Positions 7,227 through 16,307 of a stretch of DNA of 64,000 nucleotides are shown here, piece by piece. Source of the stretch: Mariniflexile fucanivorans (GTDB taxonomy: Bacteria; Bacteroidota; Bacteroidia; Flavobacteriales; Flavobacteriaceae); NCBI RefSeq assembly GCF_004341235.1, contig NZ_SLUP01000001.1, positions 62,001-126,000 on the forward strand, in the 5' to 3' direction. Each line of letters starts with the position of its first letter. Position 1 is the first letter of the stretch. The translations under genes and the position numbers were made by a program. The notes beneath the pieces are model-generated. The model saw only the letters and a list, made by a program, of their open reading frames with translations. It was not told where the DNA came from and did not search any database.

Positions 7227-8327
7227 ATGTTAAAGCAATTTTTTATTATTTGCTCGGGCTCGGATACCGATATTTTAAACACTTGCTCCAAAGGCGAACA
7301 AAATAAATATGCAGGTATTGGCGCAACCGTATTTTTTACTGCTGTTATGGCTTTTATTGCGGCTAGTTTTGCCCTTTACACTGTTTTCGACAATATATAT
7401 ACCTCCATGTTTTTTGGATTCATTTGGGGTTTACTCATTTTTAATTTGGATCGTTACATTGTTTCAACCATCAAAAAAACGGGTAACTTTCTAGATGAAT
7501 TTTTACAAGCATCCCCAAGAATTATATTAGCAGTTATTATAGCCATCGTTATTTCAAAACCTTTAGAATTGAAAATTTTTGAGAAAGAAATTAATCAAGT
7601 GTTGTTAGAACAAAAAAACGATTTAACGGTAGCTAACAAAAATCAAATTGCAGAACAATTCAACCCAACTATCAACCTTTTAAATAAAGATATTACTGTT
7701 TTACAACAAGATATAGCAACTAAAGAAGCTGAAGTTAACGCTCTTTACAACACATACATTGCCGAAGCCGAAGGAACTGCCGGTACAAAACTATTGGGAA
7801 AAGGCCCTGTTTACAAAGAAAAACGAGACAAGCACGATGCCCTATTAGCCGAATTACAACTCCTTAAAAAAGAAAACCAAGCAAAAATTGCAGCTACCGA
7901 AAATCAAATAGCGTCACTAAAAGGCAATTATGAAACTGAAGTTGCAAATACACAACCCATTATTAATAATTTTGATGGACTTATGGCCCGTGTGAATGCG
8001 CTAAACAAACTTCCTTGGTTACCTTCATTCTTTATTTTCTTGTTGTTTTTAGCTATTGAAACCTCACCTATTATAGCAAAGTTATTATCGCCAAAAGGTA
8101 CTTACGATTATAAGTTAGAGGACGAAGAAACCGCTGTAAAATCCAATGTGCTTCAAAATAAAAATCAAAGAGAAGCCATGTTAAAAGCAAATTTTGCTAT
8201 TAACGACCGTATTTATGCCGATTTAGAAAACGAAGACGAACTTTACAAATACAAGCGTACAAAAGCGAGGGAGCTTATGCAGCTTCAGGCAGATGCCTTT
8301 TATAAACAACAAAAAAATATACTTTAG
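7227..8327 (+). CDS. DUF4407 domain membrane protein
   Basis: A 366-residue integral membrane protein of the DUF4407 family, recognised by its start (ICSGSDTDILNTCSKGEQNKYAGIGATVFFTAVMA in pieces) and by two pairs of membrane helices at about 30-50, 60-75, 95-110 and 265-285. Between helices 3 and 4 lies a long charged, probably coiled-coil region (about 120-240) with NKDITVLQQDIATKEAEV. The LFNLDRYIVSTI segment (about 73-84) is typical. No biochemical function is established that I know of. It lies alone between a terminator and an opposite-strand gene. Confidence 0.85.
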   Translation: MLKQFFIICSGSDTDILNTCSKGEQNKYAGIGATVFFTAVMAFIAASFALYTVFDNIYTSMFFGFIWGLLIFNLDRYIVSTIKKTGNFLDEFLQASPRIILAVIIAIVISKPLELKIFEKEINQVLLEQKNDLTVANKNQIAEQFNPTINLLNKDITVLQQDIATKEAEVNALYNTYIAEAEGTAGTKLLGKGPVYKEKRDKHDALLAELQLLKKENQAKIAATENQIASLKGNYETEVANTQPIINNFDGLMARVNALNKLPWLPSFFIFLLFLAIETSPIIAKLLSPKGTYDYKLEDEETAVKSNVLQNKNQREAMLKANFAINDRIYADLENEDELYKYKRTKARELMQLQADAFYKQQKNIL

Positions 8328-8388
8328 CCTACCGTTTTTAGGTATGACTTTTTCAATGGAAATATTAAAGCGAGGGCTCGAAATTTAA

Positions 8389-8667
8389 TTAAGCAGCTAT
8401 TTCGGTTTTAAAATGGTTGTACAAATCTTTACAACCCGAACCAATAATAGATAAATTTTTATTTTTAGCAATAGCTTCTCTATGAAGTTCTGCTAGGGCT
8501 TTTACACCAGCACTATCAATAGTTTCAACATCTTCAATGCTAATAGTTAATGTTTGTACTTTATCAAAAATATTTTGAAATTCAGTTTGAAATACTCCTA
8601 AATTTTTTTTGTTTAGGACACCCTTAATTTTAAAAAAATTGTTACAATTTGAAATCTTTAAATCCAT
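8389..8667 (-). CDS. STAS domain protein (anti-anti-sigma-like)
   Basis: A 92-residue single-domain STAS protein. The motif ETIDSAGVKALAELH contains Ser52, at the position phosphorylated in SpoIIAA/RsbV-type anti-sigma factor antagonists. This suggests a phosphorylation-switched partner protein acting in the cytoplasm. No serine kinase or phosphatase gene is adjacent, so the partner is unknown. It points toward the DUF4407 gene (convergent, 61-base gap). A separate upstream region of 234 bases without a gene precedes the next plus-strand gene. Confidence 0.8.
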   Translation of the reverse strand: MDLKISNCNNFFKIKGVLNKKNLGVFQTEFQNIFDKVQTLTISIEDVETIDSAGVKALAELHREAIAKNKNLSIIGSGCKDLYNHFKTEIAA

Positions 8668-8901
8668 AATGAGTAAGTTTTAATTAAATTAAATAATAAA
8701 TTTGGGCTATTAATTAGTTTATTATGAAGTAAATATAGATTTATAAAGTCTATAATCATTATTTTTTCGATAAATCGATTTTAACTTTAGATAAACAAAA
8801 ATCAGATGTCAAATTAATCGATGAGTAACACCTATTAAAACTAAGTTTTGATTATTTTTACTCCTTTTTAAAAGCATTATTTTAAATAACACCCTTTTCT
8901 C

Positions 8902-9333
8902 ATGACTAAATTATTCCTTTTGCTTTTTGTTTTATGCACGTTTAATACTTTTTCACAAACCACTGAAAAAGACGATAAAGATGCGATAATGGCTGTTTTA
9001 AAAGCACAACGCATTGCATGGTCTAAAAACAATATTGAGGAATATATGGAAGGCTACTGGAAAAGCGACTCATTAAAATTTTATGGGCCTCATGGTTTAA
9101 CTTCGGGATGGGAAAACACTTTAATACGTTATGAAAAAGCCTATCCTACAGAAGACCACACAGGGAAATTAAGTTACAAAATAAACGTCATTACCAAAAT
9201 AAGTGATGATGCTTATTATGTTTTAGGCGAATACCACATTAAACGTGAAGTTGGAAATGCTGATGGTATTTTTATGCTTGTTTTTAAACGTATTAATGGC
9301 CAATGGAAAATTATAGCCGATACTTCCTGTTAA
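8902..9333 (+). CDS. Secreted DUF4440/SnoaL-like protein
   Basis: A 143-residue protein with a signal peptide (about 18 residues, ending NTFSQ). The mature part has the NTF2-like pattern of DUF4440: DAIMAVLKAQRIAWSKNNIEEYMEGYW, then strands ending in FKRINGQWKIIADTSC. The final Trp-Lys-Ile-Ile-Ala-Asp segment is typical of the family. Such folds bind small ligands or act in stress-related roles; nothing here fixes the function. It stands as a single gene between STAS and obgE, which both face the other way. Confidence 0.8.
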   Translation: MTKLFLLLFVLCTFNTFSQTTEKDDKDAIMAVLKAQRIAWSKNNIEEYMEGYWKSDSLKFYGPHGLTSGWENTLIRYEKAYPTEDHTGKLSYKINVITKISDDAYYVLGEYHIKREVGNADGIFMLVFKRINGQWKIIADTSC

Positions 9334-9450
9334 TTTAAAACTTCATCTTATTTCCGAAAAGTTAGGGTTCAAAATTTTAATACTTTTTTTTGACACACCA
9401 ATAAAAAGATTAACATGTAAAACCCAAGTCTTGTGGTAATGCAAAAAGAA

Positions 9451-10449
9451 TTAATCGTTAAGCATTTTCCAAAGTAAATCCTTTAACTGCGTAATACCTT
9501 GTTGCGCCACAGATGAAATGAATAAATACGGAATTGGCAACTCGTTATCCAACAGCTCTTTTAATTCTGCTTTTAGTTCATCATCCAACATATCGCATTT
9601 TGAAATGGCAATGATGCGTTCTTTATCAAGCATTTCTGGATTATAGCGACGAAGTTCGTCTAACAAAATATCGTATTGTTTTCTAATATCGGGCGCATCG
9701 GCAGGAATTAAAAACAGTAAGATGGAATTACGTTCAATATGACGTAAAAAATAATGTCCTAAACCACGTCCTTCAGCAGCTCCTTCAATAATTCCAGGGA
9801 TGTCTGCCATTACAAAAGTTTGAAAATCGCGATACTGTACAATCCCCAAATTTGGTTTTAGAGTTGTAAATTCGTAATCGGCAATTTTTGGTTTTGCCGA
9901 AGTTACTACCGAAAGTAATGTCGATTTTCCAGCATTTGGAAAACCTACCAAACCAACATCTGCAAGTACTTTTAACTCTAATGTAATGTGCTTTTCTTCT
10001 AGCGGCATTCCGGGTTGGGAATAACGAGGCGTTTGGTTTGTGGCCGTTCTAAAATGCCAGTTTCCTAAACCACCCTTTCCTCCTTCTGCAATAATACGTT
10101 CTTCACCATCTTCAGTTATTTCAAAAATAATCTCGTTGGTTTCAGTATCACGAACCACAGTTCCTAAAGGTACATCTACATACTCATCAACACCATCGGC
10201 TCCAAAACTTCTGCTTTTACTTCCACTCTCACCATGAGTTGCACGAATGTGTTTTTTAAATTTTAAATGTAGAAGCGTCCAAAGATTGGAGTTGCCACGA
10301 AGTATTACGTGCCCACCACGACCACCATCACCACCATCGGGACCTCCTTTTTCTATAAATTTTTCGCGGTGTAAATGCGACGATCCTTTACCTCCGTTTC
10401 CAGAGCTAACATACATTTTTACGTAATCAACGAAGTTGCCTTCTGTCAT
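9451..10449 (-). CDS. obgE: GTPase ObgE/CgtA
   Basis: A 332-residue Obg GTPase. The glycine-rich Obg fold occupies about 1-158 ([30 protein letters not shown]). The G domain follows with G1 GFPNAGKST, the switch region with TTLKPNLG, G3 DIPGIIEGA, and G4 SKCD near residue 300. The C-terminal OCT domain of some Obg proteins is absent, as in other Bacteroidota. Obg associates with the 50S subunit and is essential for ribosome maturation and growth control. It lies downstream of the Hpt-Adk gene on the same strand with a 94-base gap, and a joint transcript is plausible. Confidence 0.97.
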   Translation of the reverse strand: MTEGNFVDYVKMYVSSGNGGKGSSHLHREKFIEKGGPDGGDGGRGGHVILRGNSNLWTLLHLKFKKHIRATHGESGSKSRSFGADGVDEYVDVPLGTVVRDTETNEIIFEITEDGEERIIAEGGKGGLGNWHFRTATNQTPRYSQPGMPLEEKHITLELKVLADVGLVGFPNAGKSTLLSVVTSAKPKIADYEFTTLKPNLGIVQYRDFQTFVMADIPGIIEGAAEGRGLGHYFLRHIERNSILLFLIPADAPDIRKQYDILLDELRRYNPEMLDKERIIAISKCDMLDDELKAELKELLDNELPIPYLFISSVAQQGITQLKDLLWKMLND

Positions 10450-10513
10450 CTTAAATGTTTATTTGTTTGTGGTTAAGTTGTTTAGTCGTAAAATCATTAT
10501 CTAGAAAATACCG

Positions 10514-10537
10514 ATTAAACAGTTAAACTATTAAACG
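10514..10537. repeat. Three tandem 8-base NTTAAACN units
   Basis: ATTAAACA GTTAAACT ATTAAACG repeats with an 8-base period in the gap between obgE and the Hpt-Adk gene. The other side of the gap (about 10452-10485) carries partly complementary GTTTA/GGTTAAG runs, so an imperfect stem is possible. Function unknown. Confidence 0.55.
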
Positions 10538-10543
10538 CATCAA

Positions 10544-11653
10544 CTATAATTTATCAATCACACTACTTAAACGTACCGTAATATCTTCAACACTACCTAC
10601 CCCATCAACACCATAATATTTATTTTGTGCTGAATAATAGTCTTTTAAAATAGCTGTTTTGTCGTAATATTCCTTAATACGGTTTCTAATAATCGATTCA
10701 TCAGCATCATCTGCACGACCACTAGTTTTTCCTCTACCAATTAATCTTTTTACTAAAATTTCATCATCAACTTCTAAAGCAACCATGGCGCTAATTGAAG
10801 AGTCTTTACTTTCCAATAAAGCATCTAAAGCTTCTGCTTGCGCATTTGTACGCGGGAAACCATCAAAAATAAAGCCTTTTGCTGTGGCATTTTTTTCAAC
10901 TTCAGCATTTAACATATCAATAGTTACTTGGTCTGGAACAAGTTCGCCCTTATCCATATAAGATTTAGCCAACATACCTAGCGCGGTTTCGTTTTTAATA
11001 TTAAATCTAAATACATCACCTGTAGAGATATGCACTAAATTATATTTCGTTTTTAAAAACTCGGCTTGTGTGCCTTTTCCTGCTCCCGGAGGGCCAAATA
11101 ATACTAAATTTGTCATGAATTTTGTTTCTTTAATTTGATAGACTTCTGGTATATTTCTTCCCAAACCATCGTAGTCTAAGCCATAGCCAACTATAAATTT
11201 ATTAGGAATTTCTATACCTATATAATGTAGTTTAAAATCTTTTTTATAAGCTTCGGGCTTGTAAAATAAGGTCGCAATTTTTAACGATTTAACTTTTTCA
11301 TTCTTAAAAATGCGATGCACCTCTGCCAACGTATTTCCGGTATCAATAATGTCTTCTAAAATAACAACCGTTCTACCTGTTAAATCTTGGGTTAGGCCAA
11401 TTAAACGTTGAATATCTTCAGTAGATTTCACACCCTCATACGATGCCAACTTAATAAAAGTGACCTCGCATGGTTTCGGGTATTTTTTCACAAAATCGCT
11501 CACTACCATAAATGAGCCATTTAAAATACCAATAAAAATAGGAATTTCGTCTCCAATGTCGTTAGCAATTTCTGTTGCCAAACGTTCCATCGCTGCATCT
11601 ATTTCTTGAGCAGAAATAAATGGTTTAAAATATTTATCGTGTAGCTTTATCAC
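10544..11653 (-). CDS. Fused hypoxanthine phosphoribosyltransferase-adenylate kinase
   Basis: One uninterrupted 369-codon frame encodes two enzymes. Residues 1-178 are a hypoxanthine phosphoribosyltransferase (LNGSFMVVSDF, PRPP-binding VVILEDIIDTGNTL near 97-110), salvaging hypoxanthine or guanine to IMP/GMP. Residues 180-369 are adenylate kinase: P-loop GPPGAGKGTQ (187-196), STGDVFR, DGFPRT, and LID start GRGKTSGR, interconverting 2 ADP with ATP and AMP. The linker is only a few residues (KETKF). Met180 (codon at 11114-11116) looks like an ancestral adk start, so a separate Adk could also be made by internal initiation. A TAnnTTTG-type box on this strand (11683-11676) lies upstream. obgE follows. 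Confidence 0.92.
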   Translation of the reverse strand: MIKLHDKYFKPFISAQEIDAAMERLATEIANDIGDEIPIFIGILNGSFMVVSDFVKKYPKPCEVTFIKLASYEGVKSTEDIQRLIGLTQDLTGRTVVILEDIIDTGNTLAEVHRIFKNEKVKSLKIATLFYKPEAYKKDFKLHYIGIEIPNKFIVGYGLDYDGLGRNIPEVYQIKETKFMTNLVLFGPPGAGKGTQAEFLKTKYNLVHISTGDVFRFNIKNETALGMLAKSYMDKGELVPDQVTIDMLNAEVEKNATAKGFIFDGFPRTNAQAEALDALLESKDSSISAMVALEVDDEILVKRLIGRGKTSGRADDADESIIRNRIKEYYDKTAILKDYYSAQNKYYGVDGVGSVEDITVRLSSVIDKL

Positions 11654-11675
11654 CGTTCGTTATTTTTTGAAGGTG

Positions 11676-11755
11676 CAAAGATAATCAATAGATTGCCTAA
11701 ATACGATTTTTGGTTTACGAATTCGAGACTATTTTAAGATTTAAGTGTATTTTTG
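11676..11755. promoter_or_regulatory. Divergent -7 boxes for hpt-adk and purK
   Basis: TATCTTTG reads leftward at 11683-11676, 23 bases before the hpt-adk ATG. TATTTTTG reads rightward at 11748-11755, 34 bases before the purK ATG. Both match TAnnTTTG. I see no clear TTTG -33 partner for either, so confidence is moderate. Confidence 0.5.
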
Positions 11756-11789
11756 CGTAGCATTTAACAATTTTCTGAATAACAAACAC

Positions 11790-12944
11790 ATGAACTACTT
11801 TTCTTCAAATTTTAAACTTGGTATTCTTGGTGGCGGTCAATTAGGTAAAATGTTACTTAACGACACCCGAAAATTTGATATTTATACCTGTGTTTTAGAC
11901 GCAAGTAACGAAGCACCTTGTAAAATTGCCAGTAATGAATTTCATTTGGGTGATTTAATGGATTTTGATGCGGTTTATAACTTCGGAAATCAAGTAGATG
12001 TACTTACAATTGAAATTGAAAACGTAAATGTTGATGCTTTAGAAGCCCTTGAAAAAGAAGGTAAAAAAGTGTATCCATCATCAAAAACATTAAGAACCAT
12101 TCAAAATAAAGCAGCACAAAAATTATTTTATATTGATAATAATTTACCAACCGCTCCTTTTTCGCGTTTCGCCTATCTTTCTGAAATTGAGGATACTATA
12201 AATAATGGCGGTTTAAAATTCCCATTTGTTTGGAAAGCGGCGCAATTTGGTTATGATGGTAATGGCGTAAAAGTAGTGAGACAATTTTCAGATTTAGAGG
12301 GTTTACCAACAGGCGAATGTATTGCTGAAAACTTAGTGCCATTTAAAAACGAATTAGCGGTTATTGTAGCTAGAAATGCTTTAGGCGAAACCAAAACGTT
12401 TCCAGTTGTTGAAATGGAGTTTCACCCAGAAGCTAACCAAGTGGAGTATGTTATTTGCCCTGCAAGAATTCCGGAGGCTGTTGCCAAAAAAGCTGTTGAA
12501 ATTGCTTTAAAAACATCAAAAGCATTCAACCATGTTGGCTTGTTAGCTGTTGAAATGTTTCAAACACAAAACGACGAAATTTTAATAAACGAAGTAGCAC
12601 CAAGACCACACAATTCTGGACATCAAACTATTGAAGCAAGCTATACATCGCAATTCGAACAACATTTACGTGCTATTTTAAATTTACCTTTAGGCAGAAC
12701 GGACAGTAAAGTTAGTGGTGTGATGGTAAATTTAGTGGGTGCTGAAGGTTTTTCTGGAAATGTGATTTATGAAAACATTGAAGCTATAATGAAACTTGAT
12801 GGTGTAACGCCGCATATTTATGGCAAAAAACAAACAAGGCCATTTAGAAAAATGGGACATGTAACTATTGTGAACGAAGATTTAAACGAAGCACGACGCA
12901 TTGCCGAAGAAGTTAAAAAAACTATTAAAGTTATAAGTGAGTAA
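11790..12944 (+). CDS. purK: 5-(carboxyamino)imidazole ribonucleotide synthase PurK
   Basis: ATP-grasp enzyme of 384 residues making N5-CAIR from AIR, bicarbonate and ATP in purine synthesis. The start FKLGILGGGQLGKML is the nucleotide-binding loop typical of PurK. Further signs are FPFVWKAAQFGYDGNGVKV, the ATP-grasp core ENLVPFKNELAVIVAR, and EVAPRPHNSGHQTIEAS near the active site. The ATG at 11790 is chosen; an in-frame GTG 45 bases upstream overlaps the probable -7 box, so it is unlikely. purE follows after 81 bases. Confidence 0.96.
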   Translation: MNYFSSNFKLGILGGGQLGKMLLNDTRKFDIYTCVLDASNEAPCKIASNEFHLGDLMDFDAVYNFGNQVDVLTIEIENVNVDALEALEKEGKKVYPSSKTLRTIQNKAAQKLFYIDNNLPTAPFSRFAYLSEIEDTINNGGLKFPFVWKAAQFGYDGNGVKVVRQFSDLEGLPTGECIAENLVPFKNELAVIVARNALGETKTFPVVEMEFHPEANQVEYVICPARIPEAVAKKAVEIALKTSKAFNHVGLLAVEMFQTQNDEILINEVAPRPHNSGHQTIEASYTSQFEQHLRAILNLPLGRTDSKVSGVMVNLVGAEGFSGNVIYENIEAIMKLDGVTPHIYGKKQTRPFRKMGHVTIVNEDLNEARRIAEEVKKTIKVISE

Positions 12945-12956
12945 ATCACAAAAAAC

Positions 12957-13024
12957 AAATTTCAAATTCCAATTATTTCTGATTAATTAGAGATTTGGAA
13001 TTTGGAATTTAAAATTTGGAATTT
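12957..13024. repeat. AT-rich CAAATTCC/GGAATTTG inverted-repeat filler
   Basis: The purK-purE gap consists largely of direct and inverted copies of TTTGGAATTT and its complement (CAAATTCCAA at 12963 against several TTTGGAATTT copies at 12994-13024). This is the low-complexity intergenic repeat type common in flavobacteria. It can fold into a stem but has no poly-T tail. Confidence 0.55.
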
Positions 13025-13025
13025 T

Positions 13026-13508
13026 ATGAATAAAGTAGGAATCATCATGGGTAGTAAAAGCGATTTGCCAGTAATGCAAGACGCTATTGATATTTTAAAA
13101 GATTTTAATATTGAAGTTGAAGTTGATATTGTTTCGGCACACCGTACACCAGAAAAACTATTCGATTACGGCAAAAACGCCCACACAAAAGGTTTTACTG
13201 TTATTATTGCTGGTGCTGGTGGTGCAGCACATTTACCAGGTATGATTGCTTCTTTATCGCCACTTCCAGTAATTGGTGTCCCTGTAAAAAGCAGTAATTC
13301 TATTGATGGTTGGGATTCTGTTTTATCCATTCTACAAATGCCAGGAGGCGTACCCGTAGCTACTGTAGCGCTAAATGGTGCAAAAAATGCTGGAATTCTA
13401 GCAGCTCAAATTATAGGCTCTAACAATCCATCAGTTTTAGAAAAAATAATTGACTATAAAGAATCTTTAAAACAAAAGGTTTACGAATCGGCTAAAGATT
13501 TAAAATAA
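13026..13508 (+). CDS. purE: 5-(carboxyamino)imidazole ribonucleotide mutase PurE
   Basis: A 160-residue class I PurE that converts N5-CAIR to CAIR, the step after PurK. Conserved text includes GIIMGSKSDLPVM at the start, VSAHRTPEK (catalytic His) near 40, AGAGGAAHLPGM near 70, and GVPVKSS, with PGGVPVATVALNGAKNAGILA toward the C-terminus. The ATG at 13026 matches the family start; an in-frame TTG 24 bases upstream is in repeat sequence and is rejected. purK and purE are in the normal pathway order and probably co-transcribed, ending at the terminator immediately downstream. Confidence 0.97.
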   Translation: MNKVGIIMGSKSDLPVMQDAIDILKDFNIEVEVDIVSAHRTPEKLFDYGKNAHTKGFTVIIAGAGGAAHLPGMIASLSPLPVIGVPVKSSNSIDGWDSVLSILQMPGGVPVATVALNGAKNAGILAAQIIGSNNPSVLEKIIDYKESLKQKVYESAKDLK

Positions 13509-13538
13509 AAAACCTCGAGGGGAATATCCCGAGGTTTT
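13509..13538 (+). terminator. Rho-independent terminator after purE
   Basis: AAAACCTC (13509-13516) pairs with GAGGTTTT (13531-13538), and an inner GGG/CCC extends the stem. It starts on the purE stop codon and ends in a T run, closing the purK-purE unit. Confidence 0.8.
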
Positions 13539-13655
13539 CAAGCTATTAAGAATAATTTTATGAGTTAGTCACTCTTCAAATTGTTGCAGCAAAAATATAA
13601 AAATTTTTATTATGTATGCATAATAAATAATTTATTTTAACTTACTTATTTAAAA

Positions 13656-15701
13656 ATGACACCAAACATCCTATTAAAATCCTTTGAAACCCCTTATAAT
13701 ACTGCTCCTTTTTCTAAAATCAAAAATGATGATTTTCTTCCTGCATTTAAACAATGTATTGAAGATGCTAAAGCAGAAATTGACGCTATTGCAAACAATA
13801 AAGAAGCTCCAACCTTTAACAATACCATTGTAGCATTAGATTTTTCTGGCGAACAATTAGATAGAGTTTCGAGCATCTTTTTTAATTTGAATTCTGCCGA
13901 AACTAACGACGCCATTCAAAAAATTGCTCAAGAAGTATCTCCTTTATTATCAGAATTCAGCAACGATATTACTTTAAATGAAACACTTTTTAAACGTATA
14001 AAATCGGTTTATGATGCTAAAAACACTCTAAACCTTACTACCGAAGAGCAAACACTTCTAGATAAAAAATACAAGAGTTTTTCAAGAAATGGTGCAAATT
14101 TAACAGATGATAAAAAAGCCAAACTTCGTGAAATAGATAAAGAATTAAGCAAATTGAAATTAAAATTTGGCGAAAACGTATTAGCCGAAACCAACAAATT
14201 CGAAATGCTAATTACCGATGAAAAAGAACTTTCTGGACTACCCGAAGGCACTATGGAAGCCGCAAAACAATTAGCCGAAAGCAAAGAAAAGGAAGGTTGG
14301 TTATTCACTTTAGATTACCCAAGTTATATTCCATTTGTTACCTATGCAGATAACAGAGAACTGCGAAAAAAAATAACTTTAGCCGCAGGAAGTAAAGGCT
14401 TTAATAACGATGCTTTAGATAATCAAGATATTGTTCTGAAAATTGCAACATTAAGACATGAACGTGCTAATTTATTAGGCTACAAAACCCATGCACATTT
14501 TGTTTTAGAAGAACGTATGGCAAAAACACCTGAAAAAGTTTTAGCGTTTTCAAATGAATTATTAGAAAAAGCAAAGCCTGCTGCCGATAAAGAATTTCAA
14601 AATCTTCAAAGTTTTGCTAAAGAATTAGATGGTATCGAGCAACTTGAAAAATGGGATGGCTCCTATTATTCTGAAAAATTAAAACAAAAACTATTCAGTT
14701 TGGATGATGAACTATTAAAACCATATTTCAAACTAGAAAATGTCATCAATGGCGCTTTTACTATTGCTAATAAATTATTTGACTTAAATTTTGAGGAAAT
14801 TAAAGACATCGACACCTACCACCAAGATGTTTTAACCTATAAAGTAACCAACAATAGTGGTGATTTAGTTTCTATTTTCTATGCGGATTTCTTCCCAAGG
14901 TCAGGGAAACGAAATGGAGCGTGGATGACATCATACAAACCACAATCAATAAAAAATGGCATAAATGACAGACCTCATATATCCATAGTTTGCAACTTTA
15001 CCAAACCAACAAAAAGCAAACCTTCATTATTAACTTTTAACGAAGTTACTACGCTATTTCACGAGTTTGGGCATGCTTTACATGGTATGTTAGCCAACAC
15101 CACCTACCCAAGTTTATCTGGCACTTCGGTATTTTGGGACTTTGTAGAATTACCAAGTCAGGTGATGGAAAACTGGTGTTATGAAAAAGAATCATTGGAA
15201 TTATTCGCTAAACATTATGAAACGGGAGAAGTAATACCAATGGATTTGGTTGAAAAAATTAAAGAATCTGCCACATTTCACCAAGGTATGCAAACCTTAC
15301 GCCAAATTAGTTTTGGTTTGTTGGATATGAGTTGGCATGCTAACGAATCGCCAGAGTCTATTAAAAACGTAAAAACACATGAAGTTGAAGCGTTTAAAAA
15401 CACAACACTATATCCTGAAGTTACCGAAAATTGTATGAGCACCTCATTTTCTCATATTTTTCAAGGTGGGTATTCATCTGGGTATTACAGTTATAAATGG
15501 GCTGAAGTTTTAGATGCCGATGCCTTTGAATACTTTAAAGAAACTGGGATTTTCAATAAAGAAACCGCTACTAAATTTAAGGCCAACGTGCTTTCTCAAG
15601 GTGGAACCGAAGACCCCATGACACTTTATAAACGCTTTCGCGGAAAAGAACCACAACCAGAGGCTTTGTTGAGACGTGCGGGCTTGATAGAGAAATACTA
15701 A
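13656..15701 (+). CDS. M3 family metallopeptidase (peptidyl-dipeptidase Dcp-like)
   Basis: A 681-residue cytoplasmic zinc peptidase. The zinc motif HEFGH is at 469-473 (LFHEFGHALHGML), followed by GTSVFWDFVELPSQVMENW, which carries the third zinc ligand Glu. The C-terminal FSHIFQGGYSSGYYSYKW and the final GKEPQPEALLRRAGL are hallmarks of the M3A Dcp/OpdA branch. These enzymes release dipeptides from peptide C-termini or cut short oligopeptides. There is no signal peptide, which favours an intracellular peptide-recycling role. Dcp versus oligopeptidase A cannot be decided with certainty. The ECF sigma gene follows after 49 bases with its own -7-like box. Confidence 0.93.
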   Translation: MTPNILLKSFETPYNTAPFSKIKNDDFLPAFKQCIEDAKAEIDAIANNKEAPTFNNTIVALDFSGEQLDRVSSIFFNLNSAETNDAIQKIAQEVSPLLSEFSNDITLNETLFKRIKSVYDAKNTLNLTTEEQTLLDKKYKSFSRNGANLTDDKKAKLREIDKELSKLKLKFGENVLAETNKFEMLITDEKELSGLPEGTMEAAKQLAESKEKEGWLFTLDYPSYIPFVTYADNRELRKKITLAAGSKGFNNDALDNQDIVLKIATLRHERANLLGYKTHAHFVLEERMAKTPEKVLAFSNELLEKAKPAADKEFQNLQSFAKELDGIEQLEKWDGSYYSEKLKQKLFSLDDELLKPYFKLENVINGAFTIANKLFDLNFEEIKDIDTYHQDVLTYKVTNNSGDLVSIFYADFFPRSGKRNGAWMTSYKPQSIKNGINDRPHISIVCNFTKPTKSKPSLLTFNEVTTLFHEFGHALHGMLANTTYPSLSGTSVFWDFVELPSQVMENWCYEKESLELFAKHYETGEVIPMDLVEKIKESATFHQGMQTLRQISFGLLDMSWHANESPESIKNVKTHEVEAFKNTTLYPEVTENCMSTSFSHIFQGGYSSGYYSYKWAEVLDADAFEYFKETGIFNKETATKFKANVLSQGGTEDPMTLYKRFRGKEPQPEALLRRAGLIEKY

Positions 15702-15750
15702 AAAAATCATTTTTTTACCCTATTTTTGAAAAAAAGAAAATTGCTTAACC

Positions 15751-16305
15751 ATGTCTAACCACCAAATTAATCCAAATAAGTGGATCGATTTATATTCCGA
15801 TTACCTATTCAACTACACCATTTCGCGTGTAAGTGATCGAGAAATGGCGCAAGACTTGGTACAAGATACTTTTTTGGCAGCTTTAAAATCGATGAAAAAT
15901 TTTAAAGGTGAAGCCAGCGAACGCACCTGGCTCATTTCTATTTTAAAACGAAAAGTTATTGACCACTACCGTAAAATAAACTCTAAAAAAGGAAAGGCCG
16001 AAATAAGAATTACCTATAATGACGATTCTGAATCTGAAGGAGATTGGTTGGAAGAACGCGTTGCAGACCCGTTTGATAAAACAGCCGAAGATACTATGGA
16101 AAATGAAGAACTTGGTGAAGCCATTTTTAATTGTTTAGCCAAACTACCTGAAAAACAAGCAGATGTTTTTAGAATGAAAACTATTGAAGGACTTGAAACT
16201 GAAGTTATTTGTAATGAACTAAATATTACAGCGTCTAACCTTTGGGTAATTATTCATAGAGCACGCCATGCTATGGCAGATTGCTTAAAAGAAAATTGGT
16301 TTTAA
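15751..16305 (+). CDS. ECF-type RNA polymerase sigma factor
   Basis: A 184-residue group IV sigma factor. Region 2 is at about 15-80 (DYLFNYTISRVSDREMAQDLVQDTFLAALKSMKNF in pieces, then SERTWLISILKRKVIDHYRK). An acidic linker (NDDSESEGDWLEERV) separates it from region 4 at about 125-180, with LPEKQADVFRMKTIEGLETEVICNELNI and the helix-turn-helix ending NLWVIIHRARHAMADCL. It should direct RNA polymerase to a small regulon that cannot be inferred. TATTTTTG at 15721-15728 may be its -7 box. A small zinc-finger-like gene follows after two bases and is probably co-expressed. Confidence 0.93.
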   Translation: MSNHQINPNKWIDLYSDYLFNYTISRVSDREMAQDLVQDTFLAALKSMKNFKGEASERTWLISILKRKVIDHYRKINSKKGKAEIRITYNDDSESEGDWLEERVADPFDKTAEDTMENEELGEAIFNCLAKLPEKQADVFRMKTIEGLETEVICNELNITASNLWVIIHRARHAMADCLKENWF

Positions 16306-16307
16306 TT

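Noticed and set aside
10514-10537. CRISPR-like array
   Set aside because: The units are 8 bases with no spacers; no cas gene is present anywhere in the window.
11745-11789. Longer purK starting at a GTG
   Set aside because: The extension overlaps the probable -7 box and lacks family residues; the ATG at 11790 fits the PurK start.
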